From: Acidobacteriota bacterium
Lineage (GTDB): Bacteria > Acidobacteriota > Terriglobia > Acidiferrales > UBA7541
Length of the DNA: 46,848 nucleotides
Assembly (NCBI GenBank): GCA_003224195.1
Contig: QHYP01000110.1
Location: forward strand, 1-46,848
Direction: 5' to 3'
The notes beneath the pieces are model-generated. The model ran no database searches, was not told where the DNA came from, and saw only the letters and a list, made by a program, of their open reading frames with translations. Each line of letters begins with the position of its first letter. Position 1 is the stretch's first letter. The position numbers were made by a program, and so were the translations under genes. Of the stretch, positions 7,829 through 16,112 are shown piece after piece.

Positions 7829-8719
7829 ATGACGCGAGTGCCGGAATGGAAACAAGAGATGGATCGCCCGCGGATGAAATCGCTGGCGGACCTGTTCGGC
7901 GTGCCCAAGCCTGTGATCGGGATGGTGCACTTGTGGCCTCTGCCGGGCGCGCCGGGATATACCGGCTACGGAATGCAGACGATCATTGCTCACGCGCTGC
8001 TCGATGCGGAAGCGCTGATCCAGGGCGGCGTGGACGCGCTGATGGTCGAGAACATGTGGGACCTCCCTTACTACGTCGGCAATGACGTCAAGCCAGAAGC
8101 GATGACCGCGCAGGCCGTTGCGGCGGCTGAGGTGGTGAAGAATTTCCCTGTGCCCGTGGGGATCAACGTCATTCACAACGGCGGGCTCGTATGTCTTGCG
8201 ATCGCGCTGGCGGCGGGCGCGCGGTTCATCCGCGTGTGCATCTTGACGGGGGCGCGTCTCTGGGACACGGGCGAATTCGATCACGGTTGCGCCGCGGAGC
8301 TCGTCCGCAAGCGGAAAGAACTCCGCGCGGAAGGAATTCACATCTTCGCCGACGTGGACAAGAAGCACTCCGTGGCGTTTCCCGGCCTCGACCTGGCGAC
8401 GCACATCGAGTGGACAGAGTTCTACGGCGCAGATGCGCTGATCGTCTCCGGGAGAATGACCGGCAGTGCTCCTGACATCGAAAAGGTCCGGGAGGCGAAG
8501 GGGCGGGCGAAGCGTCCCCTTCTGATTGGCAGCGGTACGACAGCCGAAAACGTCGCTGGGTTCCTGGAATACGCCGACGGTATAATCATTGGAAGCAGTT
8601 TGAAAAAGGACGGAGTGATGGAGAATCCCGTAGACGTGAACCGGGTCCGCGCGCTGATGGACAAAGTGCGCCCTGTCCGTGAAGCCGTCGCCGCGCGCGC
8701 GTCTTCCTCTCGCGCCTAA
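7829..8719 (+). CDS. BtpA/SgcQ-family TIM-barrel protein
   Basis: A 296-aa member of the BtpA/SgcQ family, recognised by VIGMVHLWPLPGAPGY, GGVDALMVENMWDLPY, VPVGINVIHNGG and the barrel-end phosphate-binding-like LIGSGTTAENVAGFL and DGIIIGSSLKKDG. BtpA was described in Synechocystis as needed for photosystem I stability, but most homologues sit with sugar kinases and transporters and are probably TIM-barrel enzymes. A strong ribosome site, GGGAGG, is 6-7 nt before the ATG. The 13-bp gap from the PfkB kinase indicates one operon and suggests sequential steps. Confidence 0.87.
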   Translation: MTRVPEWKQEMDRPRMKSLADLFGVPKPVIGMVHLWPLPGAPGYTGYGMQTIIAHALLDAEALIQGGVDALMVENMWDLPYYVGNDVKPEAMTAQAVAAAEVVKNFPVPVGINVIHNGGLVCLAIALAAGARFIRVCILTGARLWDTGEFDHGCAAELVRKRKELRAEGIHIFADVDKKHSVAFPGLDLATHIEWTEFYGADALIVSGRMTGSAPDIEKVREAKGRAKRPLLIGSGTTAENVAGFLEYADGIIIGSSLKKDGVMENPVDVNRVRALMDKVRPVREAVAARASSSRA

Positions 8720-8740
8720 ATTTTCCGCAAATCCAGGCCG

Positions 8741-8792
8741 ATTGAAGACCCCCTGCGTGCGCAGGGACGCGCTGGATCGTGGTTTCTTCAAT
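8741..8792. terminator. Stem-loop between convergent btpA-like gene and purH
   Basis: An outer pair ATTGAAGA (8741-8748) and TCTTCAAT (8785-8792) encloses a GC hairpin, CCCTGC-GTGC-GCAGGG (8751-8766). It lies exactly between two converging genes, where a bidirectional terminator is expected. There is no clean U-tract on either strand, so the assignment is tentative. Confidence 0.35.
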
Positions 8793-10359
8793 GCAAAAAG
8801 TGCCGCATGCCCGTGAAGATCATGGCGACGCTGAGGCGGTCGGCGGCTGCGATCACTTCGTTGTCACGCACCGAGCCGCCGGGCTGAATCACGGCGGTCG
8901 CGCCGGCCTTCGCTGCCTCTTCGACGCCATCCGGAAATGGAAAGAACGCGTCCGAGGCCACGATGCTGCCCTGCAAAGACGTCCGCGCCTTCATCACCGC
9001 GATCTTCACGGAGTCCACGCGGCTCATCTGTCCCGCGCCGACGGCCAGCGTCGCGCCACCGCGCGCAAAAACGATGGCGTTGGACTTGACGTGCTTCGCC
9101 ACCTTCCAGGCGAAGCTCATCGTGTGCATCTCTTCCGCCGTGGGCGCACGCTTGCTCACCGTGCGCAGCTCGTTGTCGGCCAGCTCGCCAAGATCCGGCT
9201 CTTGGACGAGCACGCCGCCGGAAATCTGCTTGAGCTGTAGCGCGCGATTGGGATCGAGCCCGTTTGGCGGCAATTCGAGCAAACGAAGATTTTTCTTTGC
9301 GCCAAATGCTGTCCGCGCCTCTTCGTCAAACCCTGGAGCAACGATGCATTCCACAAACAGTTTGGCGACTTCCTGGGCCGTTGCGCCGTCCGCCACGCGA
9401 TTGAACGCCAGGACGCCGCCAAACGCCGAGACCGGGTCGCACGCGTAAGCCTTTGAGTACGCTTCGAGGAGCGTCTCTTGCTCGGCTGCACCACTGGGAT
9501 TGTTGTGTTTCATGATCACCGCCGCAGGACGCCGAAATTCCGCGGCGAGCGAGCGCGCCGCTTCCAAATCGGCAAGATTGTTGTAGGAGAGTTCCTTGCC
9601 CTGGAGTTGCTTCGCGGCAGCCAATCCCCGCGGTGCGCACCCGGCTGGAACATACAACGCCGCCGCCTGATGCGGATTTTCGCCGTAGCGCAACTGTCTC
9701 TGCCGCAGCAGCGCAATGTGTAGCCGCTGGGGAAGCGCGCCCTTTTCACCGAGTGCGACGCGTCCCGCGGCTGCCGAGAGCCGCTCCAGTTCCATCGCAA
9801 TCCGGCCATCGTAGCGCGAGGTCGCCGCATAGACCTTTCGCGCCAGCTCCAGCCGGGTTGTGAGCGAGGTGTCGCGCGCCGATTCCAACTCCGCCGCCAC
9901 GCGGTCATAATCGGCGGGATCGGTTACAACCGTCACGCTCTCGAAATTCTTCGCCGCTGAACGCAACATTGCCGGCCCGCCGATGTCGATGTTTTCGATC
10001 AACTCCTCCACGGTGAGCCCTGCCTTCGCTGCCGTCGATTCGAAGGGATAAAGATTCACGACGACAAGGTCAATCGGCAAGATACCGTGTTCGGCCGCCT
10101 GTTTGCGGTCTTCGGGGTGGCCGCGGCGAAAGAGCAGCCCTCCATGCACCTTGGGATGAAGCGTCTTCACGCGCCCGCCAAGCATTTCCGGCCAGCCGGT
10201 GAATTCGGACACGTCGCGCACCGGAACGCCCGCGTCACGCAGCAGCTTTGCCGTCCCGCCGGTGGAAAGGATCTCAATGCGCAGGGGAGTCAGCCGCTTC
10301 GCGAAATCCACGATTCCGGTCTTGTCAAAAACGCTGATCAGCGCGCGCTCGACCGCCAT
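8788..10359 (-). CDS. purH: Bifunctional AICAR transformylase / IMP cyclohydrolase
   Basis: Catalyses the last two steps of de novo IMP synthesis: formylation of AICAR with 10-formyl-THF, then ring closure. 523 aa, the usual length. The N-terminal MGS-like cyclohydrolase domain begins RALISVFDKTGIVDFAKRL and contains LSTGGTAKLLRDAGVPV and GGRVKTLHPKVHGGLL. The C-terminal transformylase carries the catalytic region VIMKHNNPSGAA and the ending ATAVIQPGGSVRDNEVIAAA. A GGAGGA ribosome site precedes the ATG. An unrelated coiled-coil gene lies 82 bp upstream on the same strand. Confidence 0.96.
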   Translation of the reverse strand: MAVERALISVFDKTGIVDFAKRLTPLRIEILSTGGTAKLLRDAGVPVRDVSEFTGWPEMLGGRVKTLHPKVHGGLLFRRGHPEDRKQAAEHGILPIDLVVVNLYPFESTAAKAGLTVEELIENIDIGGPAMLRSAAKNFESVTVVTDPADYDRVAAELESARDTSLTTRLELARKVYAATSRYDGRIAMELERLSAAAGRVALGEKGALPQRLHIALLRQRQLRYGENPHQAAALYVPAGCAPRGLAAAKQLQGKELSYNNLADLEAARSLAAEFRRPAAVIMKHNNPSGAAEQETLLEAYSKAYACDPVSAFGGVLAFNRVADGATAQEVAKLFVECIVAPGFDEEARTAFGAKKNLRLLELPPNGLDPNRALQLKQISGGVLVQEPDLGELADNELRTVSKRAPTAEEMHTMSFAWKVAKHVKSNAIVFARGGATLAVGAGQMSRVDSVKIAVMKARTSLQGSIVASDAFFPFPDGVEEAAKAGATAVIQPGGSVRDNEVIAAADRLSVAMIFTGMRHFLH

Positions 10360-10441
10360 ATCATTCCTCCGCCGAGGGATGAAAACTGGAAATTCTACGT
10401 GGGGAGAGAAGATTGGGAAAGCCTAAACGGACGGAACCCGC

Positions 10442-11050
10442 TCAGGTCTTCACAAGAGCCTTCAATTTGGCCTGGCCGTCCACGACTTCCACGACGTACT
10501 CGACCTCCCGACAGCCCTTCTGCTTCTGGAGGTCTTTCGTTTTCTTGCGCACGAACTCGCGAAACCCCGCGCGCGTGAGCTTATCCGTGTGCTCGCCCGC
10601 CTTCTGCTTGGCCTCGAGGAAAGCCTTGTAGAGCTGCTCGACCTTTTCCGCCTCTTTGTCCGGTTCGGCGCAAATCACGCGGAACGCCGATGGCGCGGCC
10701 GCAGCCGACGTCTGCGCAACTTCCTTATGCGACCGTTCGGCCTCGATGGCTCTTGCAGCGGCGCCGAAGTGGCGCTGGATCTTGCCCTCTTCCTTCTGCT
10801 GGAAGCGTTTCCGGAAGACGTCCTTATACTTGGCGTAACTCTGCGTCAGGTTGCTGAAGCGAAAGCGTTGCGCGGACTTCAACTCTCCCATCCGCTCCGT
10901 GTAGCGTTTGACGAGCAACTCGATCCGCCACTCGATTTCCGTGGGCGGACGCTTGCGCCCGCCGCCGAAATACTGGTCATATTCGACCTTGAGCTGGCGG
11001 ATGTCCCTCTCGATCTGGTTCAGGTCTTCGTCAATGGTCGGAGGGGCCAT
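10442..11050 (-). CDS. MXAN_5187 C-terminal-domain-like coiled-coil protein
   Basis: A 202-aa soluble, highly charged protein, mostly helical. Residues 4-40 (LNQIERDIRQLKVEYDQYFG) and the PPTEIEWRIE segment match what I recall of the MXAN_5187 C-terminal domain family of myxobacteria and Acidobacteria. The middle (about 85-125) is low-complexity Ala/Gln/Glu, and the C-terminus KLTRAGFREFVRKKTKDLQK is basic. No signal peptide or catalytic motif is seen, and the function is unknown. In Myxococcus, related domains follow sensory or motility-like modules. It lies upstream of purH, possibly co-transcribed. Confidence 0.7.
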   Translation of the reverse strand: MAPPTIDEDLNQIERDIRQLKVEYDQYFGGGRKRPPTEIEWRIELLVKRYTERMGELKSAQRFRFSNLTQSYAKYKDVFRKRFQQKEEGKIQRHFGAAARAIEAERSHKEVAQTSAAAAPSAFRVICAEPDKEAEKVEQLYKAFLEAKQKAGEHTDKLTRAGFREFVRKKTKDLQKQKGCREVEYVVEVVDGQAKLKALVKT

Positions 11051-11215
11051 AGGAGCGTTGCGCCTGTCTTGCCCATCCTAGGGGCCGGAGGCGGCCGCGT
11101 CAACCCGACGCGCGAGCGGGGATGCGCATCCGATAAGGAGCCTCCCGCACTGCCAGCGGGCTCGGTGCGATTCGGCGAGATTGCTCTGGCGCAATGCCTG
11201 TGCTGAAATGGCATC

Positions 11216-12649
11216 ATGGAAACCCGACCCAAACGCGCCCTCTCACGGGAGCAGTCCGAATTCCTGCGCCAGCTCCCTTCCGTGGACGAGCTTCTCGCGC
11301 AACCGAGGTTGAGCGCGCTCGGCAACCGCGTGGATCGGGGAATCCTGGTCGAAGTCGCGCGCGCGGTCCTGGCCGAGTTCCGCGCGCGAGTCACGGGGGA
11401 AATCGCTACGACGATCGTGGCGACGATGCAAACCGGAGACATCGAGGCACGGATCGCCGAGATGGTCGAACGCATTCTGGCGCATTCACTCGTCCCTGTA
11501 ATCAACGCTACGGGCGTGATTCTGCACACCAACCTGGGCCGCGCGCCTCTGCCCGCCGCGCTCACTGATCAACTGCGCCAGACCGCTACGCAATACTGCA
11601 ATCTCGAATACGATCTGGAAGCCGGCGCGCGCGGCAAGCGCGACGTGCACACCTCGCGTTTGATCGAGCGGCTGACCGGCGCCGAAGCCGCCATTGTCGT
11701 GAACAACTGCGCCGCCGCCATGCTGCTCTCACTGGCGGCGCTCGCCAAGGGCGGCGAAGTCATCGCCTCGCGCGGCGAGCTGATCGAAATCGGCGACGGC
11801 TTCCGCATACCGGAGATCATGGCGGAAAGCGGGGCCATTCTCCGCGAAGTTGGAACCACGAACCGCACGCGCATCACGGATTATGAAAAGGCCATCAACG
11901 AGCGCACGCGGCTGCTCCTGCGCGTCCACCCGTCGAATTTCCGCATCACCGGGTTCACCGAGCGCCCTTCGCTCGAAGAATTAGTGCAACTGGGCCACGA
12001 CGCTGACCTGCCTGTGATGGAAGACCTCGGCTCGGGCTGTGTCGTGGATCTCTCTGAAAACGGCATGAACGAGCCGCTTGTGCGACAAAGCCTTCAGTGC
12101 GGCGTGACGCTCGTCGCCTTCAGCGGGGATAAACTGCTTGGCGGGCCGCAAGCCGGAATCATCGCTGGAAGAAAAGACCTGGTCGCGAGAATTCGCCGCT
12201 ACCCGCTCTTTCGCGCGCTGCGTGTGGACAAGCTGACCATCACCGCACTCGAAGTCACGCTTGGCGCTTATCTCCGCGGCACGCTCGACGAAATCCCCGC
12301 TCTGCGCATGATCCGCACGGACGCGAAGGAGCTTCGCCGCCGCGCGGAGAACCTTGTGCGTGAGCTGCGCGCCGGATTGCCGCTCGACGAAGTCGAGCTC
12401 GAAATTGTGGAGGGCACTTCGCTGGTGGGCGGCGGCTCGACGCCCGACCAGTCGCTTCCGACGCCGCTTATCCGCATCGCCAGCGTGCGCTATTCGGTGG
12501 CCCAACTCGAGGAGCGTCTGCGCCGGGCGCCGAGGGGCATTTCCGTCATCGCGCGCGTCGCGGACGACCGCCTGGTGCTTGACCTGCGCACTGTTTTCCC
12601 CGAGCAGGAGCCGCTTCTCATCTCCACTCTCTCCGCTGTGCTGCTCTAA
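11216..12649 (+). CDS. selA: L-seryl-tRNA(Sec) selenium transferase
   Basis: A PLP enzyme that converts Ser-tRNA(Sec) to Sec-tRNA(Sec) using selenophosphate. 477 aa, close to the usual 460. The N-terminal SelA domain begins FLRQLPSVDELLAQP. The core shows VINATGVILHTNLGRAPLP, and the PLP lysine is K306 in FSGDKLLGGPQAG. No selB, selD or tRNA-Sec is visible in the window, and no in-frame UGA selenoprotein was recognised, so the pathway depends on genes elsewhere. SelA-like paralogues of other function exist, but length and motifs favour true SelA. A zinc dehydrogenase gene follows by 17 bp. Confidence 0.9.
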   Translation: METRPKRALSREQSEFLRQLPSVDELLAQPRLSALGNRVDRGILVEVARAVLAEFRARVTGEIATTIVATMQTGDIEARIAEMVERILAHSLVPVINATGVILHTNLGRAPLPAALTDQLRQTATQYCNLEYDLEAGARGKRDVHTSRLIERLTGAEAAIVVNNCAAAMLLSLAALAKGGEVIASRGELIEIGDGFRIPEIMAESGAILREVGTTNRTRITDYEKAINERTRLLLRVHPSNFRITGFTERPSLEELVQLGHDADLPVMEDLGSGCVVDLSENGMNEPLVRQSLQCGVTLVAFSGDKLLGGPQAGIIAGRKDLVARIRRYPLFRALRVDKLTITALEVTLGAYLRGTLDEIPALRMIRTDAKELRRRAENLVRELRAGLPLDEVELEIVEGTSLVGGGSTPDQSLPTPLIRIASVRYSVAQLEERLRRAPRGISVIARVADDRLVLDLRTVFPEQEPLLISTLSAVLL

Positions 12650-12666
12650 TCCACCTCACATTGCAT

Positions 12667-13644
12667 ATGCTTGCCTTCACCGTCCGCAACCGACGCCTTG
12701 TTCGCACGGACAAGCCGCTTCCACGGCTCCGGCCCGGGTGGGCCCTGATTCAGATGCGCCTGGCAGGCATCTGCAATACCGACATCGAGATTTTGCGCGG
12801 TTATCACAACTTTCGGGGAACCCCCGGCCACGAATTTATCGGTGAAGTAAAAGACGTGCGCGGCTCCGCGCTCGAACGCGCGCGCTGGATCGGCCGGCGC
12901 GTCGTGGGCGAAATCAATATCGGCTGCGCGGCACTCGGTTTCCGCCCGCTGTGCCGTTTTTGCCGCAGCGGCCTGAAAACGCACTGCGCGCGGCGCAAAG
13001 TTCTCGGCATCGTCGCGCACGACGGCACTTTTGCAGAATGTCTCGCGCTGCCGCTCGAAAATCTTCATGCCGTGCCGGACAGCATGCCCGATGAAATCGC
13101 TGTTTTCACTGAGCCTCTTGCGGCCGCGTGCGAAATCCTCGAGCAACTGCCGGTACGGCGCTTCCGCGAAGTTGCTGTCCTCGGCGACGGCAAGCTCGCC
13201 CACTTGGTCGCGCAAGCACTTTGCTGTGCGGGATTGCGCGTCATTATGTTTGGTAAACACGAAAAAAAACTGGCGCTGGCACGCCGCAGGGGAATTGCGA
13301 CGCAGCGGGTGCGCGGCGACGCCTCTGATTCTGCCCGCATCAAGCGCAGTTTTCCGCTCGTCATTGAAGCCACCGGCTCACCGACTGGCCTGGCGCTGGC
13401 CCAGCACATGACCGAACCACGCGGCACGCTCGTCTTGAAATCCACCTTTCACGGCACGTCGCCGGCCGAGACCTGGCCCATCGTGGTGAAAGAGATCGAC
13501 GTGATCGGCTCGCGCTGCGGTCCGTTCAGCAGGGCACTTGCACTACTCCGCACGAAGAAAGCTGATCCACGTCCTCTCATTTCGCGCACCTTCTCCCTCG
13601 CCGAAGCGCCGCGCGCGGTGCTGAAAGTCCTCCTGAAAACATGA
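12667..13644 (+). CDS. Zinc-containing alcohol dehydrogenase-like protein (MDR family)
   Basis: A 325-aa medium-chain dehydrogenase/reductase. The catalytic-zinc region reads GICNTDIEILRGY and GTPGHEFIGEV, and the structural-zinc cysteines are seen as LCRFCRSGLKTHC. The nucleotide-binding region is degenerate (VAVLGDGKLAHLVAQAL) but has the right position. The C-terminal part resembles threonine or alcohol dehydrogenases. The substrate is unknown. The ATG at 12667 is used; an in-frame TTG lies six bases before it, and no ribosome site is obvious. It is tightly linked to selA (17 bp), which suggests co-transcription but not necessarily shared function. Confidence 0.8.
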   Translation: MLAFTVRNRRLVRTDKPLPRLRPGWALIQMRLAGICNTDIEILRGYHNFRGTPGHEFIGEVKDVRGSALERARWIGRRVVGEINIGCAALGFRPLCRFCRSGLKTHCARRKVLGIVAHDGTFAECLALPLENLHAVPDSMPDEIAVFTEPLAAACEILEQLPVRRFREVAVLGDGKLAHLVAQALCCAGLRVIMFGKHEKKLALARRRGIATQRVRGDASDSARIKRSFPLVIEATGSPTGLALAQHMTEPRGTLVLKSTFHGTSPAETWPIVVKEIDVIGSRCGPFSRALALLRTKKADPRPLISRTFSLAEAPRAVLKVLLKT

Positions 13645-13717
13645 GGCAGAGAGTCGAGAGCAGCAGGAACCCGCGGAAATAGGCGAGCGCAGGAGCGCTC
13701 CGCATTTGTGCGGCTTC

Positions 13718-14479
13718 TTAGAGCCGGTTAATGCAGGAGGCGACGCAGGCCGCGCCGAAACCATTGTCGATGTTCACTACAGTCACGTTCGACGCGCAAC
13801 TGTTCAGCATCCCCAGCAGCGCCGTGATCCCGCCAAAACTCGCGCCGTAGCCCGTGCTGGTCGGCACGGCGATCACCGGCACCCCGACCAGCCCGCCGAC
13901 CACGCTGGGCAGCGCGCCTTCCATTCCTGCGATGCAGATAATCACGCGCGCTTTCGCGAGCGCCCGGCGATGCTCAAGCAGCCGGTGAATTCCCGCCACG
14001 CCGACGTCATAAAGATGCTCGACTTGGTTGCCCATCATCCGCACAGTTAGGACAGCCTCTTCCGCAACGGGAATGTCGCTCGTCCCCGCGGAGACCACGA
14101 GGATCAAGCCTTTCCCCGTAATTTCGCGATTGCGCTCGATCGTTATGACGCCCGAGAGTGGATGGAATTTCGCTGCGCGGCTCGCGCGCCGCACCGCTGC
14201 ATAGATTTTCGCGTCGGCGCGAGTAACCAGAACATTCTGGCGCGAAGACTTCGCCCCGAGCATCGCCCGGACAATCTCCGCCACCTGAGCCGGTGTTTTG
14301 CCCTTTGCGAGAATGACCTCGGCATACCCCTGACGCAGCGAGCGGTAGCGGTGATGGTCCACTTTTGCGAATCCGATATCTTCAAACGGCGGATGCTTCA
14401 GTCGCTCGATGGCCCTCGCGGGGGGAAGGTTTCCCGCGCGGACAGACTCCAAAAGTTTCAACAATTCGCGCTGATCCAT
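13718..14479 (-). CDS. larB: Nickel-pincer cofactor biosynthesis protein LarB
   Basis: A PurE-related carboxylase/hydrolase that makes pyridinium-3,5-dicarboxylate mononucleotide from nicotinic acid adenine dinucleotide, the first step to the nickel-pincer nucleotide of lactate racemase and related enzymes. 253 aa. The N-terminal LarB part includes FEDIGFAKVDHHRYRS and GYAEVILAKGKTPAQV. The PurE-like core includes VVSAGTSDIPVAEEA, VEHLYDVGVAGIHRLL and IAGMEGALPSVVGGLVGVPV. The ATG at 14479 is chosen over a TTG three codons upstream. LarC and LarE are not in the window, so LarB is alone here. Confidence 0.92.
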   Translation of the reverse strand: MDQRELLKLLESVRAGNLPPARAIERLKHPPFEDIGFAKVDHHRYRSLRQGYAEVILAKGKTPAQVAEIVRAMLGAKSSRQNVLVTRADAKIYAAVRRASRAAKFHPLSGVITIERNREITGKGLILVVSAGTSDIPVAEEAVLTVRMMGNQVEHLYDVGVAGIHRLLEHRRALAKARVIICIAGMEGALPSVVGGLVGVPVIAVPTSTGYGASFGGITALLGMLNSCASNVTVVNIDNGFGAACVASCINRL

Positions 14480-14578
14480 ACAGTTCAACTGCAGCGAATT
14501 CTATCATTGCCCCGCTGCCCAGCCGCCGCTTGACTTGGCCCGAGGCCGCTGCGAGACTGAATCTCTCCGCGCAAAACC

Positions 14579-15214
14579 ATGCCCAACCGTGAAGGACGCA
14601 TCATCACCGTGGGTGTGACCGGCGCGAGCGGAGCCCTGCTTGCGCAAGCGGCGTTGCGCATTCTCGAGGACGACGCCCGCGTCACGCGCGTCCATCTTGT
14701 GGTTTCCGACGCTGGCCAGCGCCTTTTTGCCACCGAACTCGAGGTCACTTCCGGCGACTTGAAACAGCTTCCGCAACGGGTCTTGGGCAGGCCGTCAACA
14801 AAAATCGAAACCCTGCCGAATCACGACGTCGGCGCATCGATCGCCTCCGGCAGCTACCCCGTGGACGCGATGATCGTGATTCCCTGCTCGATGGGCACGC
14901 TCGCCTCGATCGCGAATGGCACGAGCGAAGACCTGATTGCCCGCGCTGCCGACGTGATGCTCAAGGAATGCCGCAAACTCGTGCTGTGCATACGCGACAC
15001 GCCCTTCAGCCGCATCCACCTAGAAAACATGCTGCGCGCGCAGCAAGCCGGCGCGTTGATCATGCCCGCGATTCCGTCCTTTTACCACCAGCCCAAAACG
15101 ATTGACGACCTCGCAACGCAGTACGTCTGCCGCGTGCTGGCGCAGATCGGCCTCCCGCAGGAGCGCATGTACCGCTGGCCGGGGCAAAGCGCAAGCAAGG
15201 CAAAACAGGCGTAA
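14579..15214 (+). CDS. ubiX: Flavin prenyltransferase UbiX
   Basis: Adds a dimethylallyl group to FMN to make prenylated FMN, the cofactor of UbiD-type decarboxylases. 211 aa. Signatures are the N-terminal GVTGASGALLAQAALRIL, DVGASIASGSYPVDAMIVIP, CSMGTLASIANGTSEDLI, and the late IHLENMLRAQQAGALIMPAIPSFYHQPKTIDD. It is directly followed by ubiA (6 bp) and mqnE, so in this operon the cofactor probably serves the UbiD-like decarboxylase of futalosine-derived menaquinone synthesis. It is divergent from larB across about 100 bp. Confidence 0.95.
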   Translation: MPNREGRIITVGVTGASGALLAQAALRILEDDARVTRVHLVVSDAGQRLFATELEVTSGDLKQLPQRVLGRPSTKIETLPNHDVGASIASGSYPVDAMIVIPCSMGTLASIANGTSEDLIARAADVMLKECRKLVLCIRDTPFSRIHLENMLRAQQAGALIMPAIPSFYHQPKTIDDLATQYVCRVLAQIGLPQERMYRWPGQSASKAKQA

Positions 15215-15220
15215 CCACCG

Positions 15221-16093
15221 ATGGCGAACCGCATCCGCACCGTGCTGGAAATGATCAAGTTCGAGCACTCGGTCTTCGCTCTCCCGTTTGCGCTGACCGG
15301 GGCTCTGCTCGCCGCGCGCGCCACCACGCATGGCTGGCCGACGCTTCGCCAGATCGCGTGGATCCTTGCGGCCATGGTCGCGGCGCGCTCCGCGGCCATG
15401 ACCATGAATCGCATCGCCGATTTGCGCTATGACCGCGAAAACCCACGCACGCAACGGCGGGCGCTCGTCACCGGCGCCTTGTCTCTCCCCTTCGCATGGA
15501 GTTTCACGCTTATAGCAGCTGCGCTCTTCCTCATTGCGGCCTGGCAATTGAATCGGCTGGCGCTCGAGCTCGCCCCGATCGCACTGGCTATTTTATTCCT
15601 CTACTCGTACACCAAACGCTTCACGACGTGGTCGCATCTCGTCCTCGGTTCTTGCCTGGGCATTTCACCGGCGGCGGCGTGGATCGCGGTCACCGGCAGC
15701 CTCGACCCGCGCATGTTGATTCTCTGCGCCGCCGTAACACTCTGGGTCAGCGGTTTCGATGTGCTCTATGCCTGCCAGGATGTGGAGTTCGACCGCCGCG
15801 CAGGTCTCTACTCGATTCCGAAGCGTTTCGGCATCGCCCGAGCACTCTGGATCGCGCGCATCATGCACGTCTTGGTCGTTGCGCTGCTCACCTGGCTTGC
15901 CGCAAGCTTCGCTCTCCCTTGGCCCGCATGGGCCGGCGTCGCCGCGGTTGGCCTGCTTCTCGGTTACGAACACTCTCTTGTCAAGTCCAACGACCTCAGC
16001 CGGCTCGATGCTGCGTTTTTCACAGTGAACGGCTATATTAGTCTTTTGTTTCTTTTGTTCTGGGGCGCGGCCGTGGCAGTTTGGCGCGTTTGA
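15221..16093 (+). CDS. mqnP: UbiA-family polyprenyltransferase (MqnP-like)
   Basis: A 290-aa membrane prenyltransferase with eight or nine transmembrane helices. The two Asp-rich prenyl-diphosphate/magnesium motifs are visible: NRIADLRYD (first) and CQDVEFDRRAGLYSIP (second). In futalosine-pathway organisms the UbiA homologue next to ubiX and mqnE is MqnP, which prenylates 1,4-dihydroxy-6-naphthoate; a ubiquinone-type 4-hydroxybenzoate substrate is less likely here. It starts 6 bp after ubiX and ends 19 bp before mqnE, a tight operon. Confidence 0.9.
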   Translation: MANRIRTVLEMIKFEHSVFALPFALTGALLAARATTHGWPTLRQIAWILAAMVAARSAAMTMNRIADLRYDRENPRTQRRALVTGALSLPFAWSFTLIAAALFLIAAWQLNRLALELAPIALAILFLYSYTKRFTTWSHLVLGSCLGISPAAAWIAVTGSLDPRMLILCAAVTLWVSGFDVLYACQDVEFDRRAGLYSIPKRFGIARALWIARIMHVLVVALLTWLAASFALPWPAWAGVAAVGLLLGYEHSLVKSNDLSRLDAAFFTVNGYISLLFLLFWGAAVAVWRV

Positions 16094-16112
16094 AAGTTCC
16101 GGCGGATTCGCA

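Noticed and set aside
7421..8791. Long minus-strand frame opposite the BtpA gene
   Set aside because: Antisense shadow of a recognised gene in high-GC DNA, no domain match.
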